From: Rhodospirillales bacterium
Lineage (GTDB): Bacteria > Pseudomonadota > Alphaproteobacteria > Rhodospirillales > Defluviicoccaceae
Length of the DNA stretch: 64,000 nucleotides
Assembly (NCBI GenBank): GCA_016712595.1
Contig: JADJQT010000001.1
Span: 845,501 to 909,500, forward strand
Direction: 5' to 3'
Shown here: in pieces, positions 45,677 to 54,183 of the stretch
How the letters are laid out: every line of letters starts with the position of its first letter
Position numbering within the stretch: the first letter of the stretch is position 1
Notes under the pieces: model-generated
Database searches by the model: none
The model's input: the letters and a program-made list of their open reading frames with translations, nothing else
What the model was told of the DNA's origin: nothing
Translations under genes and position numbers: made by a program

Positions 45677-45979
45677 ATGCTGCGCTCAACGCTACCCGTT
45701 CTGCTGATCGCCACTGTCGCCACCGGCGGATGCGCCGAAGCGGTCCAGGGATCGCGCGTCGTCACCTACACGCCGGACCGCTTCTACGTGCGCTATGTGC
45801 CTTGGCGCAATTCGACGTCGGACATCGAGCACCAGGCCGGAGAGATCTGCCAGGCGGAAGGCAAGCAGGCGACCTTGGAAAGCGCCCAACAATTCACGTG
45901 GCTCGACACGAAATATGCAACCTTCAAGTGTACGAGCGTGGCCACCGAGGCGCCCGGCGCTGCGCCTGCGCCGGGATAA
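45677..45979 (+). CDS. Small predicted lipoprotein
   Basis: The ATG at 45677 gives 100 residues with a lipoprotein signal, LLIATVATGGC, placing the lipidated cysteine near residue 19. The mature part has VVTYTPDRFYVRYVPWRNST and two further cysteines in EICQAEGKQAT and TFKCTSVA that could form a disulfide. The family is not recognised. Envelope localisation is the only confident statement. Confidence 0.7.
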   Translation: MLRSTLPVLLIATVATGGCAEAVQGSRVVTYTPDRFYVRYVPWRNSTSDIEHQAGEICQAEGKQATLESAQQFTWLDTKYATFKCTSVATEAPGAAPAPG

Positions 45980-46152
45980 AGCCCGGGCGTTGCCGAACTG
46001 CCACCGGCGGAGGAAATCGGCTTGCAAACAGCCGCCGTGCATGGATCTTTCGGGCCAGAAACGCTATCTTTTACGGAGTGAGGGCGGGGTGCGGGGGCCT
46101 CTTGTCTGAACGAGTTTTCCGTCCGCCAAAATTCGTCTGATCGGGAACGCGT

Positions 46153-46893
46153 ATGAAGCGTTGGTTGAAATTCGGTGCCGCGGCTTTGGCGAGCTTGCTC
46201 GCCGTTCCGTTCGCGTGGGCCGAATCTCCCGCGGACGCGCCGGTGCTGGACGGTCCTGTCATTGGGCGAACCACCGAGCAGTCGCTGCTGCCGTCACCCG
46301 CCACGGGTCAGCGTGGTACACAGGTGCGGACCAACGTCCTCTCCAGTCAGTCGTTTCAGGCCGGTCCATCGATCGACGTGGTGCCGAACGTCGCGCACCC
46401 CGAAGTGCCGTTGGTCGCCCGGCGTAAGGACGAGGCCGGACCGGTCGAACTCGGCGGCTTCGTCGACTACCTGTTTCACGATGGGACAAGCGGTAAGCCG
46501 TCGTCCTCGCTCGGCGTCGATTTGCAGGTCGGCGCCGACGCGCAGTCAAGCGATGGCGGTTGGATGGTCCAGCCTGGCATCGACTACACACAGCCCCTGG
46601 CGCCGTCCTGGCAGTTCAGTACCCGCTTGTTCTCGACCTATGCGACCGAGGGGTACGGCGCGTCGCAACTCGGTGTCGATCATTCGCTGGCCGTGCGCTC
46701 CGGCGGAAGCGAGGACACCGGTCTGCAGGATATCGGGCTTGGTCTCGGGCTCGGCTATTCCATTTCCGAGAAGTGGAACATTCAGACTCAGGCCCGCTAC
46801 CAGCGGGTGCTGGGTTCGAGCGAATTTGATGGTCAGAAGGAATCCTCGCCGCACCAGTTCTTCGGTGGGGTTATGGTCGACTACAAGTTCTAG
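46153..46893 (+). CDS. Outer-membrane beta-barrel protein (MipA/OmpV-like)
   Basis: The 246-residue protein has a signal peptide (residues 1-23, ending FAWA). Alternating beta strands in the second half include LGVDLQVGADAQSSDGGWMV, FSTRLFSTYATEGYGASQL and GLGLGYSISEKWNIQTQARY. It ends in phenylalanine (MVDYKF), the usual signal for barrel insertion. The pattern resembles MipA/OmpV-type barrels, but the N-terminal 90 residues do not. The function is unknown. Confidence 0.72.
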   Translation: MKRWLKFGAAALASLLAVPFAWAESPADAPVLDGPVIGRTTEQSLLPSPATGQRGTQVRTNVLSSQSFQAGPSIDVVPNVAHPEVPLVARRKDEAGPVELGGFVDYLFHDGTSGKPSSSLGVDLQVGADAQSSDGGWMVQPGIDYTQPLAPSWQFSTRLFSTYATEGYGASQLGVDHSLAVRSGGSEDTGLQDIGLGLGLGYSISEKWNIQTQARYQRVLGSSEFDGQKESSPHQFFGGVMVDYKF

Positions 46894-47099
46894 CCGCTCG
46901 ATCAACAGTCCGTCCGCTCGTGACGTCGCATCTTTCTCCATCCGTGTCTCGGTGTGACCCGTTCGCACGGGCGCGGTTCCGCGCCTTGCTTGCTCCCTTG
47001 CCAACCCGGTTGGGCGCTTCCATCTCCATCGCATCTCGGCACGCGCCATCTGCACGGGGCACAGCAGCGCGCACCGCACCAGCACGCGGGAATACGTCA

Positions 47100-47540
47100 A
47101 TGAAATACCTGCACACCATGGTCCGGGTCGGCGATCTTGAGCGGAGCCTCGCCTTTTACTGTGGCAAGCTCGGCCTGCGCGAAATCCGCCGGATGGAGAA
47201 TGAAAAAGGCCGCTTCACCCTTGTCTTCCTCGCCGCGCCGCAAGATGAAGCGCGCGCCCGCAGCGAAGCGGCGCCGGTCCTGGAACTGACATATAATTGG
47301 GATGAAAGCGAATACACCGGCGGTCGCAACTTCGGCCATCTCGCCTTTCGCGTCGAGAACATCTATGAGACCTGCGCGCGGCTGATGAAAGATGGCGTCG
47401 TCATCAACCGACCGCCGCGCGACGGCAATATGGCGTTCGTCCGCTCGCCCGACGGCATCTCGATCGAGCTGTTGCAGGACGGAGCCCCGATGCCGACCGC
47501 CGAGCCGTGGGCGAGCATGCCCAACACCGGCACATGGTAG
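47100..47540 (+). CDS. gloA: Lactoylglutathione lyase (glyoxalase I)
   Basis: GloA converts the methylglyoxal-glutathione hemithioacetal to S-lactoylglutathione. The 146-residue protein has the four metal ligands in the expected order: His5 in YLHTMVRVGD, Glu in PVLELTYNWDE, His in NFGHLAFRVEN and Glu in ISIELLQDG. The ORF is open to 46920, but the ATG at 47100 gives the family start. Confidence 0.95.
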   Translation: MKYLHTMVRVGDLERSLAFYCGKLGLREIRRMENEKGRFTLVFLAAPQDEARARSEAAPVLELTYNWDESEYTGGRNFGHLAFRVENIYETCARLMKDGVVINRPPRDGNMAFVRSPDGISIELLQDGAPMPTAEPWASMPNTGTW

Positions 47541-47606
47541 AATCCCGCTGATCCCCGCTCCGCCAGTGATGGCGGCAGCCATTGTCCTTGCGGCGCGCGC
47601 GGTTAT

Positions 47607-48773
47607 TTATGTTCGCTCGCCGGTCGGTGTTAGCACGAGCTTCCTGCCGCGGACGACCAGCGCCATGGAACCGGAGCGGACTTCGAGGGCGGCTTCGCCG
47701 AAAACGTGCCGGCGCCAGCCGGTCAAGGCCGGGACGCCGGCGTCCTCGCCGTGGGCGGCGATGAGTTCGACTTCTTCGGAGGAAGCGACCATGCGCAGCG
47801 CGACGTCGGCTTCGTCACACTTCATCTTCAAGACCACCTTCAAAAGATCGGCGACGGCGGCGACGCCGCGCGGCACTTCGCGCCGGAGGTCGGTTTCCGG
47901 GCACTCTTCCTCCGGAACGGCGCGTCCGCGGGCAACGGCGGCGAGCACCTCGGCGCCGGTGGCGCTCTCGGCAAATTTGCGGGCGAGGCCGCGGGTGCGG
48001 GCCAGCTCGTCGACCGTCTTCGGCGTATGGTGGGCGATCTCCAGCAACGCTTCGTCGCGCACGACCCAGGCGCGCGGAACGTCCCGCGCTTGCGCCTCGC
48101 GCTCCCGCCAGGCGGCGAGTTCGCGAAGCACCGCCAGCACCCGTCCGTTACCGCTGCGGCTCTTCACCCGGCGAAACGCGTGCAGCGGATCGATGGCGTA
48201 GGTCGCCGGGCTGGTCAGCGCCGCCATCTCCTCGGCGACCCAGTCGGCGCGACCTGTCGATTGCAGGCGGGCGGCGAGCTTGCGGTAGACCGGGACGAGG
48301 TGGACGACGTCAGCGATGGCATATTCGATCTGCCGCGGCGACAGCGGCCGCAACGACCAATCGGTAAAGCGCGAGCTCTTATCGATGCGCGCCTTGGCCA
48401 GCTTGCTCACCAGCGTTTCGTACGAGACCTGATCGCCGAAGCCGCAGACCATCGCCGCGACCTGGGTATCGAATACCGGTTGCGGCAGCGAGCCGCCCAT
48501 CAGCTTGTGAAAAATCTCGAGGTCCTGGCGTGCGGCATGGAACACCTTGAGCGGGGCCGGTTGTTGCATCAGGGCGAACAGCGGCGATAGGTCCATGCCG
48601 TCGGCAAGGGGGTCGATCGCCGCCGCCTCATCCGGCCCCGCAACCTGCACGAGGCAGAGCTTCGGCCAATAGGTTCGCTCGCGCATGAATTCGGTGTCGA
48701 CGGCGATCAGATCGGCGCCCGCGAGTCGATCGCAAAACGCCGCGAGTTCAGCGGCTTCGGTAATCAAAGTCAT
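47607..48773 (-). CDS. rnd: Ribonuclease D
   Basis: RNase D trims the 3' ends of tRNA and other stable RNAs. The 388-residue protein shows DEDDy exonuclease motifs: LIAVDTEFMRERTYWPKLCL, KVFHAARQDLEIFHKLMG and YAIADVVHLVPVYRKL. HRDC-type helical domains follow in the C-terminal half. It is divergent from aspS. Confidence 0.95.
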   Translation of the reverse strand: MTLITEAAELAAFCDRLAGADLIAVDTEFMRERTYWPKLCLVQVAGPDEAAAIDPLADGMDLSPLFALMQQPAPLKVFHAARQDLEIFHKLMGGSLPQPVFDTQVAAMVCGFGDQVSYETLVSKLAKARIDKSSRFTDWSLRPLSPRQIEYAIADVVHLVPVYRKLAARLQSTGRADWVAEEMAALTSPATYAIDPLHAFRRVKSRSGNGRVLAVLRELAAWREREAQARDVPRAWVVRDEALLEIAHHTPKTVDELARTRGLARKFAESATGAEVLAAVARGRAVPEEECPETDLRREVPRGVAAVADLLKVVLKMKCDEADVALRMVASSEEVELIAAHGEDAGVPALTGWRRHVFGEAALEVRSGSMALVVRGRKLVLTPTGERT

Positions 48774-48953
48774 TTCGCCAAGCTATACCGCCCGCGCCTA
48801 CCAAGCAAAGCCTCCGCGCACGTGACCGCCACATGGTTGCCGTAGTTTCGCCGCTGCACCCGCAGCTTGACAAGCAAGGCGGGTGTATGCGCTCTACCGA
48901 TGGCGCGCCCGCGCGATTTCCCTTGCCAGGACCGGCCCGAAGGTACACTCCCC

Positions 48954-50795
48954 ATGCATCCTTATCGAACGCACACCTGCGGCGCCTTGCGTGTCGATCA
49001 TGCCGGCACCGGCGTTCGCCTTTCCGGCTGGGTTCACCGCAAACGTGACCACGGGAATCTGCTGTTCATCGATCTGCGCGACCACTATGGAATTACCCAG
49101 TGCGTGATCGATTCCGCGCATCCTGCCTTCGACGCAGCGACCGCCGTGCGCTTCGAGAGCGTCGTGACCATCGACGGGCACGTCGTGCGGCGAACGTCAG
49201 AAACGGTGAATCCAACGCTGGCGACCGGCGAGATCGAGGTGGCTATCAGCGAATTTCGCGTCGAATCGCCGGCGGAGATGCTACCGATGCAGGTTGCCGC
49301 CGATACCGACTACGGCGAGGACGTCCGCCTGCGCTATCGCTTCCTCGACCTGCGCCGCGAGCGCCTGCACGCCAACATCGTCCTGCGCTCCGAGGTGATC
49401 GCGTCGCTGCGCCGGCGGATGATCGAAAGCGGCTTTCTCGAGTTCCAAACGCCCATTCTGACTGCCTCCTCACCCGAGGGCGCGCGCGATTACCTCGTGC
49501 CGTCGCGCAACCACCCGGGCAAGTTCTACGCCCTGCCGCAGGCGCCGCAGCAGTTCAAACAACTGCTCATGGCCTCGGGGTTCGATCGCTACTTCCAGAT
49601 CGCGCCGTGCTTCCGTGACGAGGATGCGCGCGCCGACCGTTCGCCAGGCGAGTTTTATCAGCTCGACTTCGAGATGGCCTTCGCCACCCAGGACGACGTC
49701 TTCGCCGCGATCGAGCCGGTGCTGGCAGGCGTGTTCGCCGAGTTCGCCGGCGGGCGGGCGGTGAGCCCGCCGCCCTTCGTGCGCATCCCATTCGAGGAGA
49801 GCCTTCTGCGCTACGGCTCGGACAAGCCCGACCTGCGCAACCCCCTGATCATCGCCGATGTGACCGCGGCGTTCGCCGGCGGCGGCTTCGGCCTGTTCGC
49901 CAAGCTGGTGGCGCAGGGCAGCGTCGTTCGTGCGATTCCGGCACCGGGAGCAGCCGGCCGGCCGCGTGCATTTTTTGACAAGCTCAACGACTGGGCGCGC
50001 GACGAGGGCATGGGTGGTCTCGGCTACGTCGTTTTTGAGAGCAGTGGCGCCAAGGGGCCGATCGCCAAAAACCTCGAGGCTGACCGCGTCGAACAGGCAC
50101 GCCTAGCCGCCGGCGCGCAGGCCGGAGATGCCGTCTTTTTCGTCTGCCAGAGCAAGGCGAAGGCGGAGAAATTCGCCGGCATGGCCCGTGAGCGACTGTG
50201 CGACCTTCTCGAACTTCGCGAGAAGGAGGCCTTCCGCTTCTGCTGGATCGTCGACTTTCCGATGTATGAGCGGAATGAGGAGACGGGCGAGATCGAGTTC
50301 AGCCACAATCCGTTCTCGATGCCGCAAGGCGGTCTCGAGGCGCTCGAGACGCGCGATCCGCTGACGATCAACGCCTATCAATACGACATCGTCTGCAATG
50401 GCGTCGAGCTGTCGTCCGGCGCTATCCGGAACCACCGCCCGGACATCATGCTCAAGGCCTTCGCTATCGCCGGCTACGGCGAGGACGAGGTGCGCAGGCG
50501 CTTCGGTGGGATGCTGCACGCCTTTCAGTTCGGAGCCCCGCCGCATGGCGGCTCGGCGCCGGGAATCGATCGCATCGTCATGTTGCTGGCCAATGAGCCG
50601 AACATCCGCGAGGTCATCGCCTTTCCGATGAACCAGCGGGCGGAAGACCTGCTGATGGGCGCGCCCGCCGAGGTCGAGGCCCGCCGCCTGCGCGAGTTGC
50701 ACATCCGCCTCGATTTGCCCAAGCCGAAGCCTGGAGCCGCGAGCGCAGAGCCGGTAACGCCGCCGTCAAAGCCATCGGCACCCGCCGAGGGCTAG
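48954..50795 (+). CDS. aspS: Aspartate--tRNA ligase
   Basis: AspS charges tRNA with aspartate. The 613-residue protein is the bacterial type: an N-terminal OB-fold anticodon domain (VRLSGWVHRKRDHGNLLFID), a class II core with motif 2 (PCFRDEDARADRSPGEFYQL), an inserted GAD domain near residues 300-420 and motif 3 (GGSAPGIDRIVMLL). Alphaproteobacteria often use a non-discriminating form, which I cannot judge by eye. A tail rich in Pro and Ala follows. The ATG at 48954 gives the standard start. Confidence 0.96.
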   Translation: MHPYRTHTCGALRVDHAGTGVRLSGWVHRKRDHGNLLFIDLRDHYGITQCVIDSAHPAFDAATAVRFESVVTIDGHVVRRTSETVNPTLATGEIEVAISEFRVESPAEMLPMQVAADTDYGEDVRLRYRFLDLRRERLHANIVLRSEVIASLRRRMIESGFLEFQTPILTASSPEGARDYLVPSRNHPGKFYALPQAPQQFKQLLMASGFDRYFQIAPCFRDEDARADRSPGEFYQLDFEMAFATQDDVFAAIEPVLAGVFAEFAGGRAVSPPPFVRIPFEESLLRYGSDKPDLRNPLIIADVTAAFAGGGFGLFAKLVAQGSVVRAIPAPGAAGRPRAFFDKLNDWARDEGMGGLGYVVFESSGAKGPIAKNLEADRVEQARLAAGAQAGDAVFFVCQSKAKAEKFAGMARERLCDLLELREKEAFRFCWIVDFPMYERNEETGEIEFSHNPFSMPQGGLEALETRDPLTINAYQYDIVCNGVELSSGAIRNHRPDIMLKAFAIAGYGEDEVRRRFGGMLHAFQFGAPPHGGSAPGIDRIVMLLANEPNIREVIAFPMNQRAEDLLMGAPAEVEARRLRELHIRLDLPKPKPGAASAEPVTPPSKPSAPAEG

Positions 50796-50813
50796 GTCGG
50801 TGCCGTATCGCTG

Positions 50814-50843
50814 CCTTAACGATCGGGTGATCTGGCGTTAAGG
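50814..50843. promoter_or_regulatory. Perfect 8-bp inverted repeat, candidate operator
   Basis: CCTTAACG (50814-50821) and CGTTAAGG (50836-50843) form a perfect dyad with a 14-base spacer, between aspS and the ArsC-like gene. There is no T run, so it is not an ordinary intrinsic terminator. It could be a regulator site for the downstream gene or a weak structure ending aspS. Confidence 0.4.
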
Positions 50844-50947
50844 GCCGCGACGGCATGCGTTATGCTTGCGTGTGCACAGCGCTAGCCACGGCCGGCGATG
50901 AGGCAGGCCGATGGCGGCGTTTGCGGTACAAGACGGGGTCGGGAACC

Positions 50948-51409
50948 ATGGTTGAAGTCATCTTTTATGCCAAGCCGGGATGCCAGGGGAATGCGCGCCA
51001 GATGCGCGTGCTGCAGGCCGCTGGCCACGACGTCGTGGTGCGCGATCTCCTTTCCGAGCCCTGGACGGCAGAGCAGCTCGGCGGCTTTTTTGGCGATACG
51101 GCTGTGGCCGATTGGTTCAATCGCTCAGCGGTTCGCGTCAAGAGCGGAGAGGTCGTGCCGGAAGGGCTGTCCGCCGATGCCGCGATGGCGTTGCTGCTGG
51201 AAGACCCCGCCTTGATTCGCCGGCCGCTGATGATCGCCGAGGGAGAACGGCGCGCCGGTTGGGAGCCGGAGCGCATCGCCGAATGGATCGGCCTCAATTC
51301 ATCGATGTCGCCTGGCAAGGAAGCCTGTATTGCGAAGCCGGCCAAACGGACGCGTGCGGACTCGGTTTCCGACGCGAGCGGGTGCCGCGCGACCCATACG
51401 GGCGAATGA
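50948..51409 (+). CDS. Nitrogenase-associated, ArsC/Spx-family protein
   Basis: The 153-residue protein has the thioredoxin-like ArsC/Spx fold with a single N-terminal cysteine in VIFYAKPGCQGNARQMRVLQ. The stretch HDVVVRDLLSEPWTAEQL, then ADWFNRSAVRVKSGEVVP and LIRRPLMIAEG, matches the group named nitrogenase-associated protein in nitrogen fixers. The biochemical role is not established. No nif gene lies in the window, so a diazotrophic host is only suggested. The frame is open to 50855; the ATG at 50948 fits. Confidence 0.85.
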   Translation: MVEVIFYAKPGCQGNARQMRVLQAAGHDVVVRDLLSEPWTAEQLGGFFGDTAVADWFNRSAVRVKSGEVVPEGLSADAAMALLLEDPALIRRPLMIAEGERRAGWEPERIAEWIGLNSSMSPGKEACIAKPAKRTRADSVSDASGCRATHTGE

Positions 51410-51466
51410 GTCGCTGCTAGCGGCCCACTATGGGCAGTGAGTCGCTCCAACGTCGGACCTTGGCCA

Positions 51467-51847
51467 TCAATCGTCGGCGCGGAACGCGGCTGGCAGGTGT
51501 CGAGGAAGGCGGCGGCGGGCAACGAGCATCAAATCGAAGCGGGCCTCAAGGCGGAGGAGGTGAGGATAAGCGCCAAGAAAAACCTCGGCGGCGCGGACGA
51601 TGCGCCGGCGCTGGCGCGGCGTCAGCGCCTCAGTGCTGCCATCCTTTGCCCGTGCCTTGACCTCGATGAAGGCGATGGTGCCGCGACGGCGGGCGATCAG
51701 GTCGATCTCGCCCACGGGCGTGCGGAAATCCCGCGCGAGGATCTGCCAGCCGTGAAGCCGAAGCACGATCGCACACAGCGCTTCGGCGGTGCGACCGAAA
51801 CGCCAGGCGGCGAGCCTGGTTTCGTCGATGGGGCGTCGGCGGCTCAG
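51467..51847 (-). CDS. yraN: YraN family (UPF0102) protein, probable CTG start
   Basis: UPF0102 proteins have an endonuclease-like fold and unknown function. The conserved core is visible: GWQILARDFRTPVGEIDLIA and TIAFIEVKARAKDGSTEAL. A GTG at 51766 gives only 99 residues and loses the family N-terminus. The frame continues upstream with DETRLAAWRFGRTAEALC, which belongs to the family. No ATG, GTG or TTG precedes that part, but CTG at 51847-51845 overlaps the rsmI stop as CTGA, giving 126 residues, the usual length. Gene order rsmI-yraN is standard. Confidence 0.85.
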   Translation of the reverse strand: MSRRRPIDETRLAAWRFGRTAEALCAIVLRLHGWQILARDFRTPVGEIDLIARRRGTIAFIEVKARAKDGSTEALTPRQRRRIVRAAEVFLGAYPHLLRLEARFDLMLVARRRLPRHLPAAFRADD

Positions 51848-52746
51848 CTTCGATCGCCCCTGAGCGCGACTGCTCGGGCATAGAGCTGGCGCCGCGGCAA
51901 GCCGGTTGCTGCGGCGACGCTGGCTGCCGCGTCGCGCGGCGACAGCGTGTTCAGCGCTTCACTCAGTCGGCGGTCGGCTTCGTCGGCGTCGACCGGCTGG
52001 GCGGGCGCGGGTGGGCCGACGACCACCGTTACTTCGCCCTTTGGCGGTCCGGCGGCGCGGTAGTGCGCGGCCAGATCGCCCAGGCGGCCGCGGCGAACCT
52101 CCTCGAACAGCTTGGTCATCTCACGCGCGACCGCCGCGTCGCGGGTGCCAAGGACGTCCGCCATATCGGCGAGCGACGCCGCCAGTCGCTGCGCGGATTC
52201 GAGGAAAACCAAAGTGGCGGCGAGGCCGGCGACCTCGGCGAGTTCGCTTCTGCGGGCGGTGGTGCGCGGCGGAAGAAAGCCCGCGAACAGAAATCGCTGC
52301 ACCGGCAGGCCCGAAATGCACAGTGCCGTCAATACCGCGGAGGCGCCGGGAACGGCGAATACCGGCAGACCCGCGTCGATGCAGGCGCGCACCAGACGCT
52401 GACCGGGATCGGAGACGAGCGGTGTGCCGGCGTCGGAGACGAAGGCGACCCGTTCGCCGTGTGCCACCCGCTCGACCAGCGCCGGGCCGGCGATGCGGTG
52501 CGCGTGTTCGTCGCAGCGAAGCAGCGGGCGGGCGATGCCGTGGATCGCCAGCAGGCGCGCGGTAACGCGCGTGTCCTCACAGGCGATAACGTCGGCCTGC
52601 GCCAGCAGATCGAGCGCTCTGAGGCCGATGTCGGCGGCGTTGCCGATCGGTGTCGCGATCAGATAGAGGCCGGCCGCAGCAGGCGACTTTAACGATCGCA
52701 GCGACGATGATTTACTCGCCTCGACCGAATCGCTACCTTCCGCCAC
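51844..52746 (-). CDS. rsmI: 16S rRNA (cytidine1402-2'-O)-methyltransferase RsmI
   Basis: RsmI methylates the ribose of C1402 in the ribosomal P site. The protein shows the tetrapyrrole-methylase-fold motifs LYLIATPIGNAADIGLRAL, VIACEDTRVTARLL, RVAFVSDAGTPLVSDPGQRL and FAVPGASAVLTAL. The C-terminal LPRRQLYARAVAL belongs to the family. The frame is open to 52869, which would run into the divergent lipoprotein gene. The GTG at 52746 (300 residues) is the better start but its ribosome site is weak. Confidence 0.94.
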   Translation of the reverse strand: MAEGSDSVEASKSSSLRSLKSPAAAGLYLIATPIGNAADIGLRALDLLAQADVIACEDTRVTARLLAIHGIARPLLRCDEHAHRIAGPALVERVAHGERVAFVSDAGTPLVSDPGQRLVRACIDAGLPVFAVPGASAVLTALCISGLPVQRFLFAGFLPPRTTARRSELAEVAGLAATLVFLESAQRLAASLADMADVLGTRDAAVAREMTKLFEEVRRGRLGDLAAHYRAAGPPKGEVTVVVGPPAPAQPVDADEADRRLSEALNTLSPRDAAASVAAATGLPRRQLYARAVALRGDRS

Positions 52747-52787
52747 GACCGTGCCGTCGACCTGACGAGGAGGTTTGAGTCCCCGCG

Positions 52788-54158
52788 ATGCCGTTCTGGC
52801 CCGCCCGCCGCCTGCCGTCTCCACGGCCCGTCGTTCCGCGGCCGACCCGGCCTTGTGCCGTCGTGTCATCTCTGCTCGCGGTCTCGCTCGCCCTTGCCTC
52901 GTGCGATACTCTCAGAAGCGCGACCGGCTTGCCAAGCGGCGCGGCGAGGCCGCAGAGCGGCGAGGTGGTGGCGAGCCCCACGCCGGAAGCGAAGAAGCCC
53001 GGTCTTTCGGCGACGGTCCCGCCCGCTGCCGAGCCCGCGGCGCCGGGCGCGCCGCCCTTCACGGCAGAGCTGCCGCAGGACCAGCCAGTCAAGGTCGCGT
53101 TGCTGCTTCCTCTTTCCGGCCGACTCGCCAAGCTCGGCAAGGCGATGTCCGACGCGGCTCAAATGGCGATGTTCGATCTCGCCGACCGACGGTTCGAGTT
53201 GATGCCGATCGATGATAAGGGCACGCCCGGCGGCGCGGCCGATGCGGCGAAGCAGGCGGCGGCGAACGGCGCGCAGCTCATCCTGGGGCCGTTGCTGGCG
53301 TCGTCGGTGCGTGCTGTCGTCCCCATCGCCGCGAGCGCGAACGTTCCGGTCGTGGCGTTTTCCAGCGATCGCAACGTCGCCCAGCCGGGCGTCTACATTA
53401 TCGGTTTTACGCCGGAAGCGGAAGTGCAGCGGGTCATCAGCTATGCAACGCTGAAGGGGCTGAACCGCTTCGCCGCGCTCGTGCCTGATAACCTCTATGG
53501 CTCGGCGATTGCCGATGCCCTGCGCAAGTCAGCGGCGGCGAGCGGTGGCGCGGTCGTCCGCATCGAATCCTACGATCCTGACACCCAGGATTTTTCCGCC
53601 CTGATGCGCAAGTTGACCGGCGCATCCGATGCGCCGGCGGGTGACGCCCAGCCATCGATGGCCATGTTGCCGCCGCTACCTGCCTTCGATGCGCTTCTGC
53701 TGGCGGAGGGTGGGCCGCAACTGCGCGCCATGGCTGCGAGTCTCGCTGCCTTCGGAATCCGCTCTCCGGGGGTGCAGCTTCTCGGCACGGGCAAGTGGGA
53801 TGAGCCCGGTCTGGGCAGCGAGACGGCGCTTGTCGGCGCCTGGTACGCCGCGCCCCCGCCGAGCCTGCGTGAAGAGTTCGACGTGCGCTACAAGCGTGCC
53901 TTCGGGCAGCCACCACCGCGCCTGGCCACCCTCGCCTATGACGCGACGGCGCTTGCCGCGGTTCTCGCCCGCGGACCCGAGCGCACGCCGTTCTCGCCGG
54001 CGCATCTGACCGATCCTAACGGGTTCTTCGGTCGCGATGGTCTCTTCCGGCTGACGGTTGACGGTGTCGTCGACCGGCGCCTTGCGATCCTCAGGGTCGA
54101 GCGCAACGGCGTCGACGTAATCGATGAGGCGCCGCGCAGTTTCGCTGCCGGTAGCTGA
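52788..54158 (+). CDS. LppC-like lipoprotein (penicillin-binding protein activator type)
   Basis: The 456-residue protein has a lipoprotein signal, SLALASC, near residue 39. A periplasmic-binding-protein fold follows: VKVALLLPLSGRLAKLGKAM, LILGPLLASSVRAVVPIAAS, VPVVAFSSDRNVAQPGVYII and GVQLLGTGKWDEPGL. Family members activate penicillin-binding proteins in gammaproteobacteria (LpoA); the alphaproteobacterial role is not well defined. It lies divergent from rsmI, the usual neighbour. The AGGAGG is rather far (14 bases) from the ATG. Confidence 0.88.
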   Translation: MPFWPARRLPSPRPVVPRPTRPCAVVSSLLAVSLALASCDTLRSATGLPSGAARPQSGEVVASPTPEAKKPGLSATVPPAAEPAAPGAPPFTAELPQDQPVKVALLLPLSGRLAKLGKAMSDAAQMAMFDLADRRFELMPIDDKGTPGGAADAAKQAAANGAQLILGPLLASSVRAVVPIAASANVPVVAFSSDRNVAQPGVYIIGFTPEAEVQRVISYATLKGLNRFAALVPDNLYGSAIADALRKSAAASGGAVVRIESYDPDTQDFSALMRKLTGASDAPAGDAQPSMAMLPPLPAFDALLLAEGGPQLRAMAASLAAFGIRSPGVQLLGTGKWDEPGLGSETALVGAWYAAPPPSLREEFDVRYKRAFGQPPPRLATLAYDATALAAVLARGPERTPFSPAHLTDPNGFFGRDGLFRLTVDGVVDRRLAILRVERNGVDVIDEAPRSFAAGS

Positions 54159-54183
54159 GGGTCGTCGGCGTGAGCGCGCCGTG

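Noticed and set aside
47541..47606. Terminator after gloA
   Set aside because: CCGCCA-GTGA-TGGCGG forms a 6-bp stem, but no T run follows, so support is insufficient.
52747..52869. Upstream extension of rsmI
   Set aside because: It would overlap the divergent lipoprotein start, and the extra residues are low-complexity Arg/Ala.
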